From Bacteroidota bacterium (GTDB lineage: Bacteria; Bacteroidota; Bacteroidia; Bacteroidales; F082), in NCBI GenBank assembly GCA_016845175.1, contig JAERTD010000071.1, forward strand, positions 1-64,000: a DNA stretch of 64,000 nucleotides, in the 5' to 3' direction. Of the stretch, positions 1 through 11,800 are shown one piece after another. The translations under genes and the position numbers were made by a program. The notes under the pieces were generated by a model that was not told where the DNA came from, made no database searches, and saw only the letters and a list, made by a program, of their open reading frames with translations. The first letter of the stretch is position 1; the number at the start of each line of letters is the position of its first letter.

Positions 1-547
1 TGAATATTACAAGAAATTGTAAATTCTTTCATAACCTTAGTGACGTGTTTTTAGTGTATTAACCTTGCTTGAATTGAAATTTTTCACTTTCGGTAATATG
101 CAAATATAATTCAAGTATGCTCATTTGCAAACAAATTAACCATAAATTAACGCTAAGTAGCTAAAAATCATCATTAATGAGTATACCTGTAGCTACCTTG
201 CATCAATCACTCCCTCTTACGGTGGTTTTTTCAAAAGGTTACACAAATTATTATCTTTTTTACACCTATATATTATATAGGCCCTAAAATATGTTTAGAA
301 TCATTCTAAGTAAGCTGAAAAAGAGCAGTTTAAGACCAACATCTGAAAAAAGGTGAAAAAATGATAAAAAACAGTATTATCTTGAAAGATTCAAAATAAG
401 AAAGCCTCAACAGTGGAAATTCAACCTATATTTGTTGATCAGCCTAAATTTTAATCTCGGTACCTGCGCTTTAAGAAAAGTGGACTAGTCTGATAGTGAA
501 TTATAGTTTTTGAGAAACCCACACTGGAAAAATCAGTACAAGGGATT
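1..547. other. AT-rich intergenic region with no gene seen
   Basis: I see no coding frame or RNA gene in this stretch upstream of the first glycosyltransferase. It is strongly AT-rich. It holds a 7-1-7 palindrome at 295-309 and one TATATTTG box at 427-434 that fits the Bacteroidota -7 consensus TAnnTTTG without an evident -33 element. The left part may be the upstream region of a gene lying outside the window. Confidence 0.6.
295..309. promoter_or_regulatory. 7-1-7 palindrome resembling a Fur/PerR-family operator
   Basis: TTAGAAT-C-ATTCTAA is a perfect 7-1-7 inverted repeat. Fur-family boxes have this geometry, and the PerR box TTATAAT-N-ATTATAA differs at one position per arm. It lies about 240 bases before the nearest gene on the right, so the target may be a gene left of the window. 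The assignment rests on pattern only. Confidence 0.3.
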
Positions 548-1282
548 ATGTCAAAAGAAGCAGCAGATATAAAAACCATAGTTATTATTCCTGCTTACAA
601 CGAAGCAGACAATATTGCTGATGTAATTCAGGAGATTCACGAGCGCTTCCCGACCTACTTTATTTTGGTAATTAATGACGGATCCATTGATAATACCCGA
701 GAAATTGCTTTGGCCACAGGGCACGCCAGGGTTGTTGATTTGTCGGTTAATCTAGGGATTGGTGCTGCCGTGCAAACCGGTTTTAAATTCGCCAGAGATC
801 ATGGCTTTGACATGGCCATACAATGTGATGGAGATGGTCAACATATGGTTCCTGAAATACCAAAAATAACTGCTGCTGTAGGGTCTGAAGAAGTCGATTG
901 TATGATTGGTTCCCGGTTTATCCAGGACACAGAGGGGTATAAGGCCAAAGGACTCAGGAGGATAGGCATCCGCCTATTGGAATGGGCAAGTATTATCCTT
1001 ATTCAGCAAAAAATCAAAGATCAAACCTCAGGATTCAGAGCATTCAATAAAAAGTGTATCCACTTTTTGGCGGAACACTATCCCAGTGATTTTCCTGAAC
1101 CTGAGGCCATCATATTGCTTGGGAAAAATGACTTCATTATCAAAGAAGTTTTTACCCAAATGCGTGAACGACAAGGTGGTATTTCTTCCATACCCATCTG
1201 GCGTTCTCCCTTCTATATGACAAAAGTATTGCTGGCCATGTTTATGGCGAGTATTCGTGAAAAAAAGATTGAAAATCCTTAA
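548..1282 (+). CDS. Family 2 glycosyltransferase, DPM1/polyprenol-phosphate type
   Basis: A GT-A fold glycosyltransferase of 244 residues. The N-terminus shows the GT2 pattern IVIIPAYNEADNI, then VINDGSIDNT for nucleotide binding and CDGDGQH, the acidic metal-binding motif near residue 95. Proteins of this size and motif set usually move a sugar from a nucleotide donor to polyprenyl phosphate at the inner face of the membrane. The next gene, 11 bases downstream, encodes a DUF2304 membrane protein, a common partner of such enzymes, so the two are probably co-transcribed. Donor sugar cannot be told from sequence. The ATG at 548 is the first start in frame. Confidence 0.85.
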   Translation: MSKEAADIKTIVIIPAYNEADNIADVIQEIHERFPTYFILVINDGSIDNTREIALATGHARVVDLSVNLGIGAAVQTGFKFARDHGFDMAIQCDGDGQHMVPEIPKITAAVGSEEVDCMIGSRFIQDTEGYKAKGLRRIGIRLLEWASIILIQQKIKDQTSGFRAFNKKCIHFLAEHYPSDFPEPEAIILLGKNDFIIKEVFTQMRERQGGISSIPIWRSPFYMTKVLLAMFMASIREKKIENP

Positions 1283-1293
1283 ACAAAAAGGCC

Positions 1294-1668
1294 ATGTATA
1301 GTATTAGAATCCAATACCTTGCCATCTTTGGAAGCATTGTGCTACTCATCTTTATTTTATTTCTGATCAGGCGGCAGCGACTGAAAGAAGAGTACTCGAT
1401 ACTATGGCTCATTTTTGGCGTCATTTTTTTAGGACTCTCCATATGGAGGGATGGGGTTGATTTCATTGCCGAATTGGTTGGCATTGCTTATCCACCTGCG
1501 GCACTATTCCTGATTTTACTCATGGCCCTGTTCGTGATCATGATTGAATTCTCCACCATCATTTCACGCATCTCTAATATCAATACCCATCTGGCTCAGG
1601 ACGTGGCACTTCTGAAAAGTGAAATCGAGGAATTGAAGAAGGAACTTGAAAGTACAAAGATTTCTTAG
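1294..1668 (+). CDS. DUF2304 family small membrane protein
   Basis: 124 residues. Hydrophobic helices lie at about residues 7-25, 35-50 and 68-88, with a charged coiled-coil tail at about 100-120 (repeated ELKKELE-like heptads). This matches the DUF2304 family, which often sits directly after a GT2 gene, as here. The role is unknown; a likely guess is a membrane partner or anchor for the preceding glycosyltransferase. The stop codon overlaps the stop of the convergent GT4 gene by four bases. Confidence 0.75.
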   Translation: MYSIRIQYLAIFGSIVLLIFILFLIRRQRLKEEYSILWLIFGVIFLGLSIWRDGVDFIAELVGIAYPPAALFLILLMALFVIMIEFSTIISRISNINTHLAQDVALLKSEIEELKKELESTKIS

Positions 1669-2759
1669 CCCTTTAACAAATCTTCATATAGTTTTACGTA
1701 TTTATCCAGACTGTCGCTCAGCTGAAACCGCTTTATTTCTTCTGTAGTCCAATCTCCCTTGTATGCTTGTTTCAATGCCTCAACAAGGGCTTCGGTTGTA
1801 TAGTTGTTCATCGCTATAAAGCGTCCTGAAACAACCTCTTTCAGGGCTCCCCTTTGTGAAGAAATAATGGGAACACCAAGGGCTACTGATTCTGCTGCAG
1901 CAAAGCAAAAGCCTTCGCTGATGGATGGGATGACCACACAGCTGGAGCTTTTAAGCTCAAACTGTAACTCTCTATCCGAAAGCTGGTGAAGCAATTCGAT
2001 TCGGTCATTCAAACCATGGCTATTGATGGAATGCTGAACATAACTAAAAATAGAAGTGGGTTGTTTTCCGATGATTAACTTCATCTGTGAATCCGGCACC
2101 TTATTTAGGAATTCCATCGATGCCTGCATCAACAAATCAATGCCTTTAGAAGGACCTAAGCGCCCGAAGAAAGCAAACGTAAACAGCTCATTATCATCAG
2201 CTTTACTTTCATCTATTTTGCTATATTCCAGTCCATTATAGATCAGGCTAATCCTATTTTTTTCAACTCCTGAATCGCATAAACACTGCTCACTATATTT
2301 CGAAACAGCTACTATTCGATCAAAAGCCAGACGAAGTATCATTTTTTCGTACATATAGTACAAACGACTATTTAACCAACCAATAAAAGGCAGTTGGAAC
2401 CATAATGTATCCCAGACTTCATGAAAAGTGATACTCACTTTCTTTCTCAGCCATTTGGCTCCCAGATAAGCCGGTAAGGCAGCATTGAAGGAGGTGGTAT
2501 GGATCAAATCATAGTTTCGTCCGTAGCGAATAACCCATGGCAAACTAAAAAAAGTAAAGAAAAAACGGTTCCAGAACCTCAGACGTCTGACCACCACACC
2601 ATTGATTACCTCCTGTTTTGGCAGATCCCGTTTATAGCGATTGGTCAGAACCAAGACTTCATGGCCCTGATCAGCCAAATACTCAGTCAGCGCTTTAAAA
2701 AGTCTCTCAACCCCGCCAATATTGGGATGGTAGTATTCCAGAACGAAGAGTATTTTCAT
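1665..2759 (-). CDS. Family 4 (GT-B) glycosyltransferase
   Basis: 364 residues, normal for GT4. The N-terminal half opens with a beta strand and a glycine-rich loop (YHPNIGGVERL) typical of acceptor-side GT-B domains. The C-terminal half has FAFFGRLGPSKGIDLL and the E-x7-E donor-site motif SEGFCFAAAES near residues 280-292. It is the most distal gene of the minus-strand polysaccharide set, 14 bases after the preceding GT4. It probably adds one sugar to a lipid-linked surface glycan in the cytoplasm; donor and linkage are unknown. Confidence 0.88.
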   Translation of the reverse strand: MKILFVLEYYHPNIGGVERLFKALTEYLADQGHEVLVLTNRYKRDLPKQEVINGVVVRRLRFWNRFFFTFFSLPWVIRYGRNYDLIHTTSFNAALPAYLGAKWLRKKVSITFHEVWDTLWFQLPFIGWLNSRLYYMYEKMILRLAFDRIVAVSKYSEQCLCDSGVEKNRISLIYNGLEYSKIDESKADDNELFTFAFFGRLGPSKGIDLLMQASMEFLNKVPDSQMKLIIGKQPTSIFSYVQHSINSHGLNDRIELLHQLSDRELQFELKSSSCVVIPSISEGFCFAAAESVALGVPIISSQRGALKEVVSGRFIAMNNYTTEALVEALKQAYKGDWTTEEIKRFQLSDSLDKYVKLYEDLLKG

Positions 2760-2773
2760 AGGTATGGCAATCG

Positions 2774-3880
2774 TCAGCGATCAAATTTTTCCTCAAGCAA
2801 GTTAATAAATTCCCTGGTGAAGCGCTCCCAGCTAAATTGATTGGCCTGTGCCAATGCTTTTTCCTTCAACTGAGTACGGCAATTATTGTCTTCGTTTATC
2901 AATTGCATTTGTTGTGACAATTCATTTACAGAATTTGGATTGACATAAAGAACAGCATCACCGCCAACTTCAGGGATGCTCGAAGTATTGGAGGTAATCA
3001 CTGCCGCACCACAGGCCATAGCCTCAAGTACAGGCAAACCAAATCCTTCATACAAAGAAGGGTAAATAAAAGCTGTAGCCATTGAATAAAATACTGGCAG
3101 ATCTTCTGCAGGCACATAACCAGGAAGTACAATGTCCTTTCGAAAGGGACTGGCCTGCAACTGTCGATAGAATGATTTTGATTTCCAGCCTTTTGCACCA
3201 ACAATTACTAACTGGTGGGGACTTGAGGTTTTCGTTTTAAAATCCTCGTATGCACTTAAAAGTTTGTTGAGATTTTTCCTTGGCTCAATGGTTCCAACAA
3301 ACAAGAAGAAACTTTCACCAATACCATACTTAAAAAGAACTCCTGGATCAATCTTTGGCTTAAAAGAATCATCCTTTCCTAAATGAACAAATTCAATTTT
3401 CCCTTGGGCCTGAGGGGAGTATTCAAGTACATCGTTTAATGTATTCTTCGAGTTACATACTATCAGATCAGCTCTTTTCAGAATTCCAGGTAAAAACAAG
3501 CGTTGTAACAGCTGGCTGTGAAAGCGGTGAAGTCCAGGAAATTTTATGGGTGTCAGATCATGAATAACCGTAACTCTTTTGATATGTTTTGGTAGGTTAA
3601 AGGGTCCAAAATGAGCTGGTTCGATGACCAAATCAGGGTTCCATTTCTTTATTGCTTGAGGAAGCTTGATAAATATCCTGAGAGGATCCTTATTTAGTAT
3701 ACCTATTGGATTCTTAACTTCCTCCTGATGTACTGACAAACTACTATCAACCTTAAATCGAAAGAAACAAAAATCATGAGTTTTACTTACTTTCGGAAGC
3801 TTTTCCAAAAGGTTTCTGGTGAATTCATAGATGCCGGCAGATTGTTTATCCAAAGGATCGGCAATGATGGCTATGCGCAT
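2774..3880 (-). CDS. Family 4 glycosyltransferase, mannosyltransferase-like
   Basis: 368 residues with the GT-B layout: [17 protein letters not shown] begins the donor domain and [15 protein letters not shown] carries the E-x7-E motif. The sequence style ([19 protein letters not shown]) is that of the WbdA/mannosyltransferase branch often found in O-antigen loci, but sugar specificity cannot be set. It starts 3 bases after the stop of the preceding GT2 gene, so co-translation is likely. Confidence 0.87.
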   Translation of the reverse strand: MRIAIIADPLDKQSAGIYEFTRNLLEKLPKVSKTHDFCFFRFKVDSSLSVHQEEVKNPIGILNKDPLRIFIKLPQAIKKWNPDLVIEPAHFGPFNLPKHIKRVTVIHDLTPIKFPGLHRFHSQLLQRLFLPGILKRADLIVCNSKNTLNDVLEYSPQAQGKIEFVHLGKDDSFKPKIDPGVLFKYGIGESFFLFVGTIEPRKNLNKLLSAYEDFKTKTSSPHQLVIVGAKGWKSKSFYRQLQASPFRKDIVLPGYVPAEDLPVFYSMATAFIYPSLYEGFGLPVLEAMACGAAVITSNTSSIPEVGGDAVLYVNPNSVNELSQQMQLINEDNNCRTQLKEKALAQANQFSWERFTREFINLLEEKFDR

Positions 3881-3883
3881 GAT

Positions 3884-4945
3884 TTAATACTTTTCAAAAT
3901 AGGATTTTTCGCCTTTGATGATAAATGTATAAAAGTTTTGGATATCGCGTTTGAGGAAGAATTCCTGCTTTTTAAGTAGTTTCCACCAGGGAATTCTCCG
4001 AAGTCTTTTTGATTCCCTTCTCGCCTGCATCACTGTCTTCCAGTCTCGGAACAAGATGTTAGAAAGCGCATGGTATTGCACTTTCAGGTATTTGGGGCGC
4101 CAGAAAACGATATCTATCACAGTAATTATCAAAAACCTTAACAACCAGGGAATGAAGTGTATGGCCATGACCTGCCAATGAACTAGTTTCAGATAAGTAT
4201 AGAAAATGTTGGTTTGGATCCTGAGTGTATAGTTGTAATTAAAAACTTTTTTGATGGATTGACCCATTTTATGATAGACAACGGCATTGGGTTCATATTG
4301 ACATCGATAACCGGCGACAAAGGCTCTTAAACCCAATTCAGCATCTTCATAACCTGTTTCAAAATACTCATCAAACAGACCAATATCTTTTAGCATGGCT
4401 GAAGAATATAGGGCCGCCCCTGCACAGGCTCCAATATTGTCATTCGGATCATTGTAGTTTTTAATATCATCACCATGACCAACAGGGATGATCTCTCCTG
4501 AAGATAGCATCTTATGGCCGGCATTATCCATCAGGTTTCTATCCCAATAATTAACCATTTTACAACTTAAAATGTCTGGCTTTTGCTCTTGAATTTGGTT
4601 TTCCAGGATTTGTGGTAAGTTCTGCTCAACAATTGTATCATTATTCAAAAGAAAAACGTATTTCTCCCTTTCTAATAGCAGGAGAAGTTTTTTGTTATGG
4701 GCTTTTGTGAACCCAAAATTTTGATCATTGTAAAGAATTTCAATATCCTGATCATCAGAAAAACTATTTTTCAATGACTCAGTGTTTTTACTATTGGAGC
4801 CATTATCGATTAGAATCAAAAATAAATTTGTGCTGGATGCTTGTTTTATTGATCTAATACATTCAATGGTATCAGAAGAATTGTTCCAATTTAATATAAT
4901 CAATACCAGAGTGTGTTTCTTTTCCTCCACTTTATTAGATAACAA
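3884..4945 (-). CDS. Family 2 glycosyltransferase, rhamnosyltransferase-like
   Basis: 353 residues. ILNWNNSSDTIECI and DNGSNSKNTE mark the nucleotide-binding part of GT2, and LLNNDT takes the place of a DxD motif, as in WbbL-like rhamnosyltransferases. GYEDAELGLRAF gives the ED acceptor-side motif. The C-terminal 100 residues are basic and hydrophobic and may contact the membrane. The frame opens at TTG (4945); GTG at 4930 is the other choice, and no ATG is near, so the start is uncertain. Confidence 0.83.
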   Translation of the reverse strand: MLSNKVEEKKHTLVLIILNWNNSSDTIECIRSIKQASSTNLFLILIDNGSNSKNTESLKNSFSDDQDIEILYNDQNFGFTKAHNKKLLLLLEREKYVFLLNNDTIVEQNLPQILENQIQEQKPDILSCKMVNYWDRNLMDNAGHKMLSSGEIIPVGHGDDIKNYNDPNDNIGACAGAALYSSAMLKDIGLFDEYFETGYEDAELGLRAFVAGYRCQYEPNAVVYHKMGQSIKKVFNYNYTLRIQTNIFYTYLKLVHWQVMAIHFIPWLLRFLIITVIDIVFWRPKYLKVQYHALSNILFRDWKTVMQARRESKRLRRIPWWKLLKKQEFFLKRDIQNFYTFIIKGEKSYFEKY

Positions 4946-5023
4946 TAGTAATAAGGATGAATAGTATCAAAGCATTAAGTGCCATTCACAAATTATTGTC
5001 ATTTCGCCATCTTAACTCATCTT

Positions 5024-5779
5024 CTAAAGGTTATTATATGGGGCATGCGCCTCAAGAATAATGTTTGCCTCTGTCATAAATCTTGAGTTTTTAATTCTTT
5101 TTCCTGATATTCCTTTATATGCGTCATTTAGGCAAAAGGTGGTTAAACAGTCGATTGAATCTCCACCACCCCAATCAATGATTTCCTGACAAATAACTTT
5201 GCCTCCATGATCCAAGATAAAATCATAGATATCTTTTGATGAAGTGGTTTGATCACGCATATGCTTGTACCCACCATGGTCTTCCTGAACACCAGTTTGT
5301 TTTAAAACTTCTCCAAAATTCGAATGGTGTATAAAGCAAACTCCATCTGGCTTAAGAAGAGAAAGTATTTGTTGGATGTAATTCTGAAGGACTTCCTGAC
5401 TGACATGAACAAGAGAGTCAAATGAAAAAACAAAATCAAACTTGTTAACCGAAACAGCCGCCAATGACACACCATCATTTCTAAAAAAAGTACACTTCTT
5501 TGCTTTGAAGTTATCTTTACAGTATTGAATGCACTCTTCAGATAGGTCAACCCCACTAAAGATGTTTGCGGTGTATTGCATTAGAAACTTAGTCCATCTT
5601 CCATAACCACATGCAATCTCGAGAACATTATCACATCCAATAAAGCGATGTATTCGTGGATAAATTGAACTAAACCATTGTGCTTCTGAACTACCCCAAA
5701 CCTGAGACCATTCTTCACCTTTCAATTTCCAGTTGTATTCTTTATCCCATGTATTTTTATTCCATTCTAAACTTGGCAT
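5024..5779 (-). CDS. Class I SAM-dependent methyltransferase
   Basis: 251 residues. Motif I is VLEIACGYGRW near residues 50-60, followed by an acidic end of strand 2 (GVDLSEECI) and a motif at KFDFVFSFDSLVHV. These are class I methyltransferase hallmarks. It sits between the giant glycosyltransferase and three smaller ones, so a sugar or glycan O-methylation, perhaps at a chain end, is the simplest inference. Small-molecule or lipid substrates cannot be excluded. Confidence 0.82.
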   Translation of the reverse strand: MPSLEWNKNTWDKEYNWKLKGEEWSQVWGSSEAQWFSSIYPRIHRFIGCDNVLEIACGYGRWTKFLMQYTANIFSGVDLSEECIQYCKDNFKAKKCTFFRNDGVSLAAVSVNKFDFVFSFDSLVHVSQEVLQNYIQQILSLLKPDGVCFIHHSNFGEVLKQTGVQEDHGGYKHMRDQTTSSKDIYDFILDHGGKVICQEIIDWGGGDSIDCLTTFCLNDAYKGISGKRIKNSRFMTEANIILEAHAPYNNL

Positions 5780-5828
5780 CTTTATATTTTTTCTAATACA
5801 ATTATTTCAGTACAACTTCATTAGTGAT

Positions 5829-8800
5829 TTATAACTGTTTTCTCCGTGGATTACCGTATAATTTTAAGTACTTGTCAAGACAATCTTTCATAGAGAATTG
5901 CTTAAACAAGTATTTGCAATTATTCACATGCTCTTTGTACACCTTACTATCATTCAAATATTTTAGAATGCTGGTACTTAAATCATTAATGTTAACTCCT
6001 TTTTCAGATGTTTCGATGATTATTCCTGCAGACTTATTATTTTGTGTTAACATTGATTTGATTTCCCCTATGTCACTAGCAATTGTTGGTTTCTGAGCAG
6101 CCATATACTCAATAACAGAGGTAGGAAGTGATTCAGATATAAAATAACTAGGAAGAAGGCCGACATCGAAAAGCTGAATCCATTCTAGTGGATTTGTTGA
6201 AAAACCGGTGAAATGAACATAATCAAGACTGTATTTATTACTTAATTCATGAGAGAAATCACTTTCACCAACCAAAATCAAATGGACATTCCTTTTTTTA
6301 TTGCCTTCATTAATTCGCTGTACAGCTTTTATCGATTCAATCCACCCTTTTTCAGGTATTGCCCTTGATACGATCCCTACAATAAAAGCATCGTCACTTA
6401 TTCCGAGCTCTTTTCTGCGTCTAGCACGTGGGAAAACAGGAGAATATCCATTATAAATCTGAGTAAGTTTTTTTCTTTCCACCTGATAATCATCAAAAAT
6501 TTTAATGTTTTTATCAGTTAAATAAACGAAATGGTCTACTTTACTTATCAGATCAGGAAATATCTTAGTAAAAGAAAGGTCACTTTCAGGAGAAGAAAGA
6601 AGGAACTCATAACACCCGTGCATTGTTACAACCCAGTTTACCTTCAAATTAGAAATAACCTGATAAACAAATTTATCTGCCCACCATATATGTGAATGTA
6701 CTACACCTATTTGATGTTTACTAATATAGTCTGAAAACCCTTGCTTAGGATCAACCCAATCATCCTTATTCACTACTGTAATTTTGGAGGATATCAGATC
6801 CCTTATTTTAGTATTTGTTGGATGCCTTCCAACATTTAGTAAGTGAACTATTACACCTTTTTGAGTAAGTGAATTTGCAAGCCTAATGGCAACAGTTTGT
6901 CCACCGCCGGTTCCAAGATCACTTAACACTACTAGTACACGTAAATCAGTTTGCTGAGAACTGGATCTTGCTTTAATAAGTTTATTGTCATAGAACTTGT
7001 AAAACTCACCATCAATATTTGTTTGAATTAGTCTCTTCCATTCACTTTTAGCATGCCCAAGCATTTTTACACCGAGGCCGAACTCAGTGATAAAATTGTT
7101 AAGTATATATTGGTGTACCTCCCATGTTTCTCCTAGAAATTCTTTCGAACCCTCATGTTTCATAATTACGCTTTCACTATGTCTGCGATGGTAATTCAAA
7201 GATTGTTTTCTATAAGCAATCTTTCCACCTCTTGCAGCCATCAAATAGAATAACCAGTCACCTGCTGATTTCAATTTTCGAATATCTTTTATCTCATCAG
7301 CCTCAACACGTCTAAACAATACAGCACTTACATTTGGTATAGTATTCATTATACCTAAACCCTCATTAACTTCATTTTGGATAGGATTTACGTAATCCTT
7401 GTCCCATTTTCCTGGGGAAAGCTTATTGAAATAATCATGTTTTCCTAATTCCTCATCACTCTCTCCAACAATTGTTGACTGGCAATAAGCGATATTAACC
7501 TCAAAGTCTATAAAACTAGGTAGCATTTTCTCTAGAAACAGTGGGTTAGAATAATCATCAGCTTCGGCAATCCAAATAATATCACCACTAGAAAGCTTTA
7601 AGCCTTTAATCCATTGAGAAAAGACAGAGCCGCTGTTTTTCTTGTTCGAAAGCACACGTACAAAAGGATGATTTAGATATTTCTCAACTAACTTCATGCT
7701 ATTATCGCTTGAAGCATCATCAAGTATGATTAATTCAAAATCAAGAAATGTTTGATTAAAAATTGTCGTTAAGCGTTTATCCAAATATCTTTCATAATTA
7801 TAATTTGGTAGAATAATTGATACCAGGGGAGGTATTTTGCCAATACGCCTACATACATCTAAAATATAGGGTGCCGTAACATCCGTTGAGTGGTTTAAAT
7901 GCACCTTTCGTTGTGCTTGCGCTCCTAGTTTCTTTCTTAGTTCTTTATCCTTCCATAACAATTGAATCTTTTTCGCCATACCTGATACATCCTCATAAGG
8001 CACAACAAACCCTGCATCAGCTTCCACAAAATCTGGCATGCCCCCTGCATCTTTGAAACATAAAACCGGCAGCTGGCAAGAGGCTGCTTCTAAACAAACT
8101 AATGGGTAGGGATCTTCCCTTGAGGGTAAAATAAATACATCTCCAGTTGAATAATAGTCAAAAACATTATTCTTCCTCCCAAGAAAAGTCACATAGTTAG
8201 ACAAACCATAGGCCTCGATCTTCTTAAGTTGTTGTTTCCAGGTACCATATTTTTCATGACTATAGCCCTCATCAAGTTCTCCAAGCCAATAAAAATGAAA
8301 GTCTTCAACCCCCAGTTTCAAAAGAGATTTTGCTATTTCGATGAATAAATCCGCCCCTTTTCTCCAAAAAAGGCCAAAACCACTACCAAATACAATGAGC
8401 TTATCTGCTTCAATATCTAACGCCTCCCGCAGCTTTTGTTTCTCATGATTTAATTGCGTTTTCTCATGTGTTATGTCAATAAACTCATAGATTGTATTTA
8501 TTTTATCGGATGTAACATTATAGTTGTCAACTAGATTATTGGCTACTGCATTTGAACAGGCGATGAAATGATCAGTGTGTTGTATAATATCCTCGATATA
8601 ATCCGAAGCATATACTTCAATACTGTTTTGTAGTTCATGAACATGGGTAATTATTGGCACATCCATTTCCTTTAAAGAATCTATCATCTTCCCCGATCCA
8701 ACTGAATTTAAATAGATTAGGTCGGGTTTTCCTTCGCAAAAATCGAATAGTCTCTCGGTTAAATGCTTAGTGCTTATTTGACTATCTTTAAGTGTATCAA

Positions 8801-11800
8801 AAATAATTGTATCTCCATATTCTTGAAATCTATTTACCATTTCACCTCCAGATCCACAAATAATCTTAATGGTTATTTGACTATGCTCCTTTATCCATTT
8901 AAGTAAATTGTTCAGTATTAATTGTGCTCCTGAAAAGTTAGCATCGTGGGAGATGAATAAAATTCTTGTTGAACCGACTTTTCTACTCGAGAGAGATTTT
9001 AAGGCACGGGTTGTTGCATTCAGATAGGCATATCCATATTTACGATCGGGCTCAAGATAAGCACCCTCAGCCCATTCGTTCCAAGCATTTATAAACACAA
9101 ATCTCTCATCCTTAGTGAAGGATTTCTGAGTATACTGACATAAATTCTCTAACCATTTTTGATATCTATGGGGTGTTGAACCATAGAAAATTGTTGATTC
9201 TTTTCTCCTTGCGGTATTATCCCAATCAGGAAATATTCCTCTAAACAACTTATATGGTGGTTCTGAGCGTTCTTTTGAACCCGAAACAACTTGATCATAA
9301 TCATAAACCAATCCCTCAAATTGATTCGTAGAATAATTCAATTCCTCTTTGTGTGGTTTCGTTCGTGCATGATGAGGAGGGAACTCAACCGCTGCATCAC
9401 AATTCCATTCCGTTGGTGATTTAACCCTCTCGAAACCAGTCTCTACAATCACCAGGTATAAGCTATTTAAACCAGATTTTACAGCACATTCTTGCCATCT
9501 TTTTACAGTTTTCTTGAAATTTGGAAACAAACTAGGCCTGTAGATGAGTAATAATGGTCTTCCTTTGATTTTGATATATCGAGAATCATGCAAAGCTGGT
9601 TCGATATACTTAAAAAAGGCTATATCATCCTGTGGATTATGATTTTGCTCCAAAAGGACTTCGCCTTTTTCTATTCCACCATCAAATTTAGATGTCCATG
9701 GTTCATTAGCCCAATGAAGACAGAATGGAAAGTCAATATCCTTATTTTCTAACATATGATCTACTGGAATCCTCATAATTGGTTTCCCATCAAAGAAATA
9801 ATGATGAAAACAGAACCCATAGATTCCATGTCTCTTAGCTAATTCTACTTGTCTTTTAAGCACCTCTTTTAACCTGAGGTCATAGAAACCTAATTCACCG
9901 GGTAAACGTGGTTGGTAATGACCTTGGAATACTGGTAGAGCTTTTGTTGTATTCGTCCATTCCGTAAATCCTTTTCCCCAAAATTTGTCATTTTCTTCAA
10001 AAGGATGAAATTGTGGAAGAAAAAAAGCAATTGGTTTCACATCCAGTTCAGGCAACGCAAATAGTTCCTCATCCTCATACTCAGGTTGTAGCGTGATTTT
10101 TTCATAAGGGTTTAGTATGCCCTTATGAGTAGAGTTCCCTGCGATTTGATCTGCTTCCTTCACCAGAGAGATTTCTCGCCCCTCTAGGATCCCTTGAGTG
10201 ATGTAATGAATTAAAGGGTTTATTTTTGCATTCATTACATCGGGGTTTGATGACAAATACGCATCTGTGCAGAACACTCTGCTAGGGTCTCTTCCTTCTT
10301 TCCACCCTTGATGCAAATAATGTTCTACAGGTGAAATATCAGCACTTAAAACATCAGGGTTAAACTCTACATAATAATTCTCATCATAGAAATTACTAAC
10401 CCTCAACAATTCAAGATTTGACTCATCAGATGTGTATTTTGTAGTGTTAGAATCGTTTGAGAGCTCCTCATTTTTACCTACTGGCTGGTCTTTTAATAAG
10501 TTTTTGAAATTTTCAATAATAGTTCTAGGATGCTCGTGCTTCAATGCTAAACCCAAGGTCTTTATATTCCTACGATTCAAATGTTTTAACAATTTGAAAG
10601 GTTTTTGAATTCCAAGAGCTAGTAGACGCAACCAAAACCACCTTCTATTCTCAACATGTGTATTTATACTAAACAAATTGTAAACAGTTCTGAAAGGAAA
10701 GGTAAAAATCCAGCCTAATCTAAAACTAAGAGAACTTTTTAGCTCATGTATATATCTCCTGTTATCTTCCAAATAACCTTGGTATTCAGCTAATTTTTTT
10801 GATTGTGCTTCGTTGTTCTTATGCAGATATTTAATTCGGTTTGTTTGCTCCTCGAGTTGATTCATTCTAAAATTTGCGTCTTCAATTAAAACCTCAGATT
10901 TTTTTAGAAGGCCCTCATATTGATCAAATATTTTTTCACTTTGGTTTTTTAATTTATCATTCTCTTTTGATTTGTCCACTATTTCAATAGACTTTTCTTC
11001 CAATCTACTCAAATATTGTTGTGCTAGTTCATCCTTCTCCTTCAATATCTGTTTGTTAAGGGTTTGAGCTGTCTTCAATTTAGTTATTAAAATCTCATTT
11101 GCCCTTAACTCATTGAATAGGACTTTAACTTCATTCTCCTTTAGACTTACTAAGCCATCCGCTTGTTTAAGTTCCTCAGATTTAATTTCTAATCGTTCTG
11201 TAAGGATAGATACTTCTTTTTCAAGCTTGTGTATGCTTTTAAATCTATGTTCAAGAATATCTTTCAATTCATTTTTATCTTGCTTCAGCTGATTCAATAC
11301 TCTCAGTTGAGAATCTAATTCCTTTTGAAGACTTACATTAGTCAAATCTTTTTCTTCTAAAGAAACTTTTAGATCGTTTAGAACTACATCTTTTTCGTTA
11401 AGATTGAGGTCTTTCTCATTAAGCTTTGCATTTAGGTTATTAATTTGGTTCTGGTTTTGTTCTATTATTTGTTTATACTCATCCTCTACTTTTGTAAAAG
11501 ATAGAATTGTCTTATTCTGATTACTCAGTAACTTACTGATACTCTCATAATTTTTTTCATTATTTGATACTTTTAATAGAATTTCTTTATTTATGGAAGT
11601 TGTTTCTATATTAATGTCTTCTTTTAGAAGTAATTGGTGTGTGCTATTCGCTCCAATTGCCAAGTAATCTAGTTTAAGTTCCAACAATGCAGAGTTAAAT
11701 TGACTTTCAACTTCAAAATAAAACTGTGGGTCTTCGTTATCAAAATAGTACAATTGATTATTCTCATGAAAAGCATTTGAAGATACATTTAATGCCGCCC

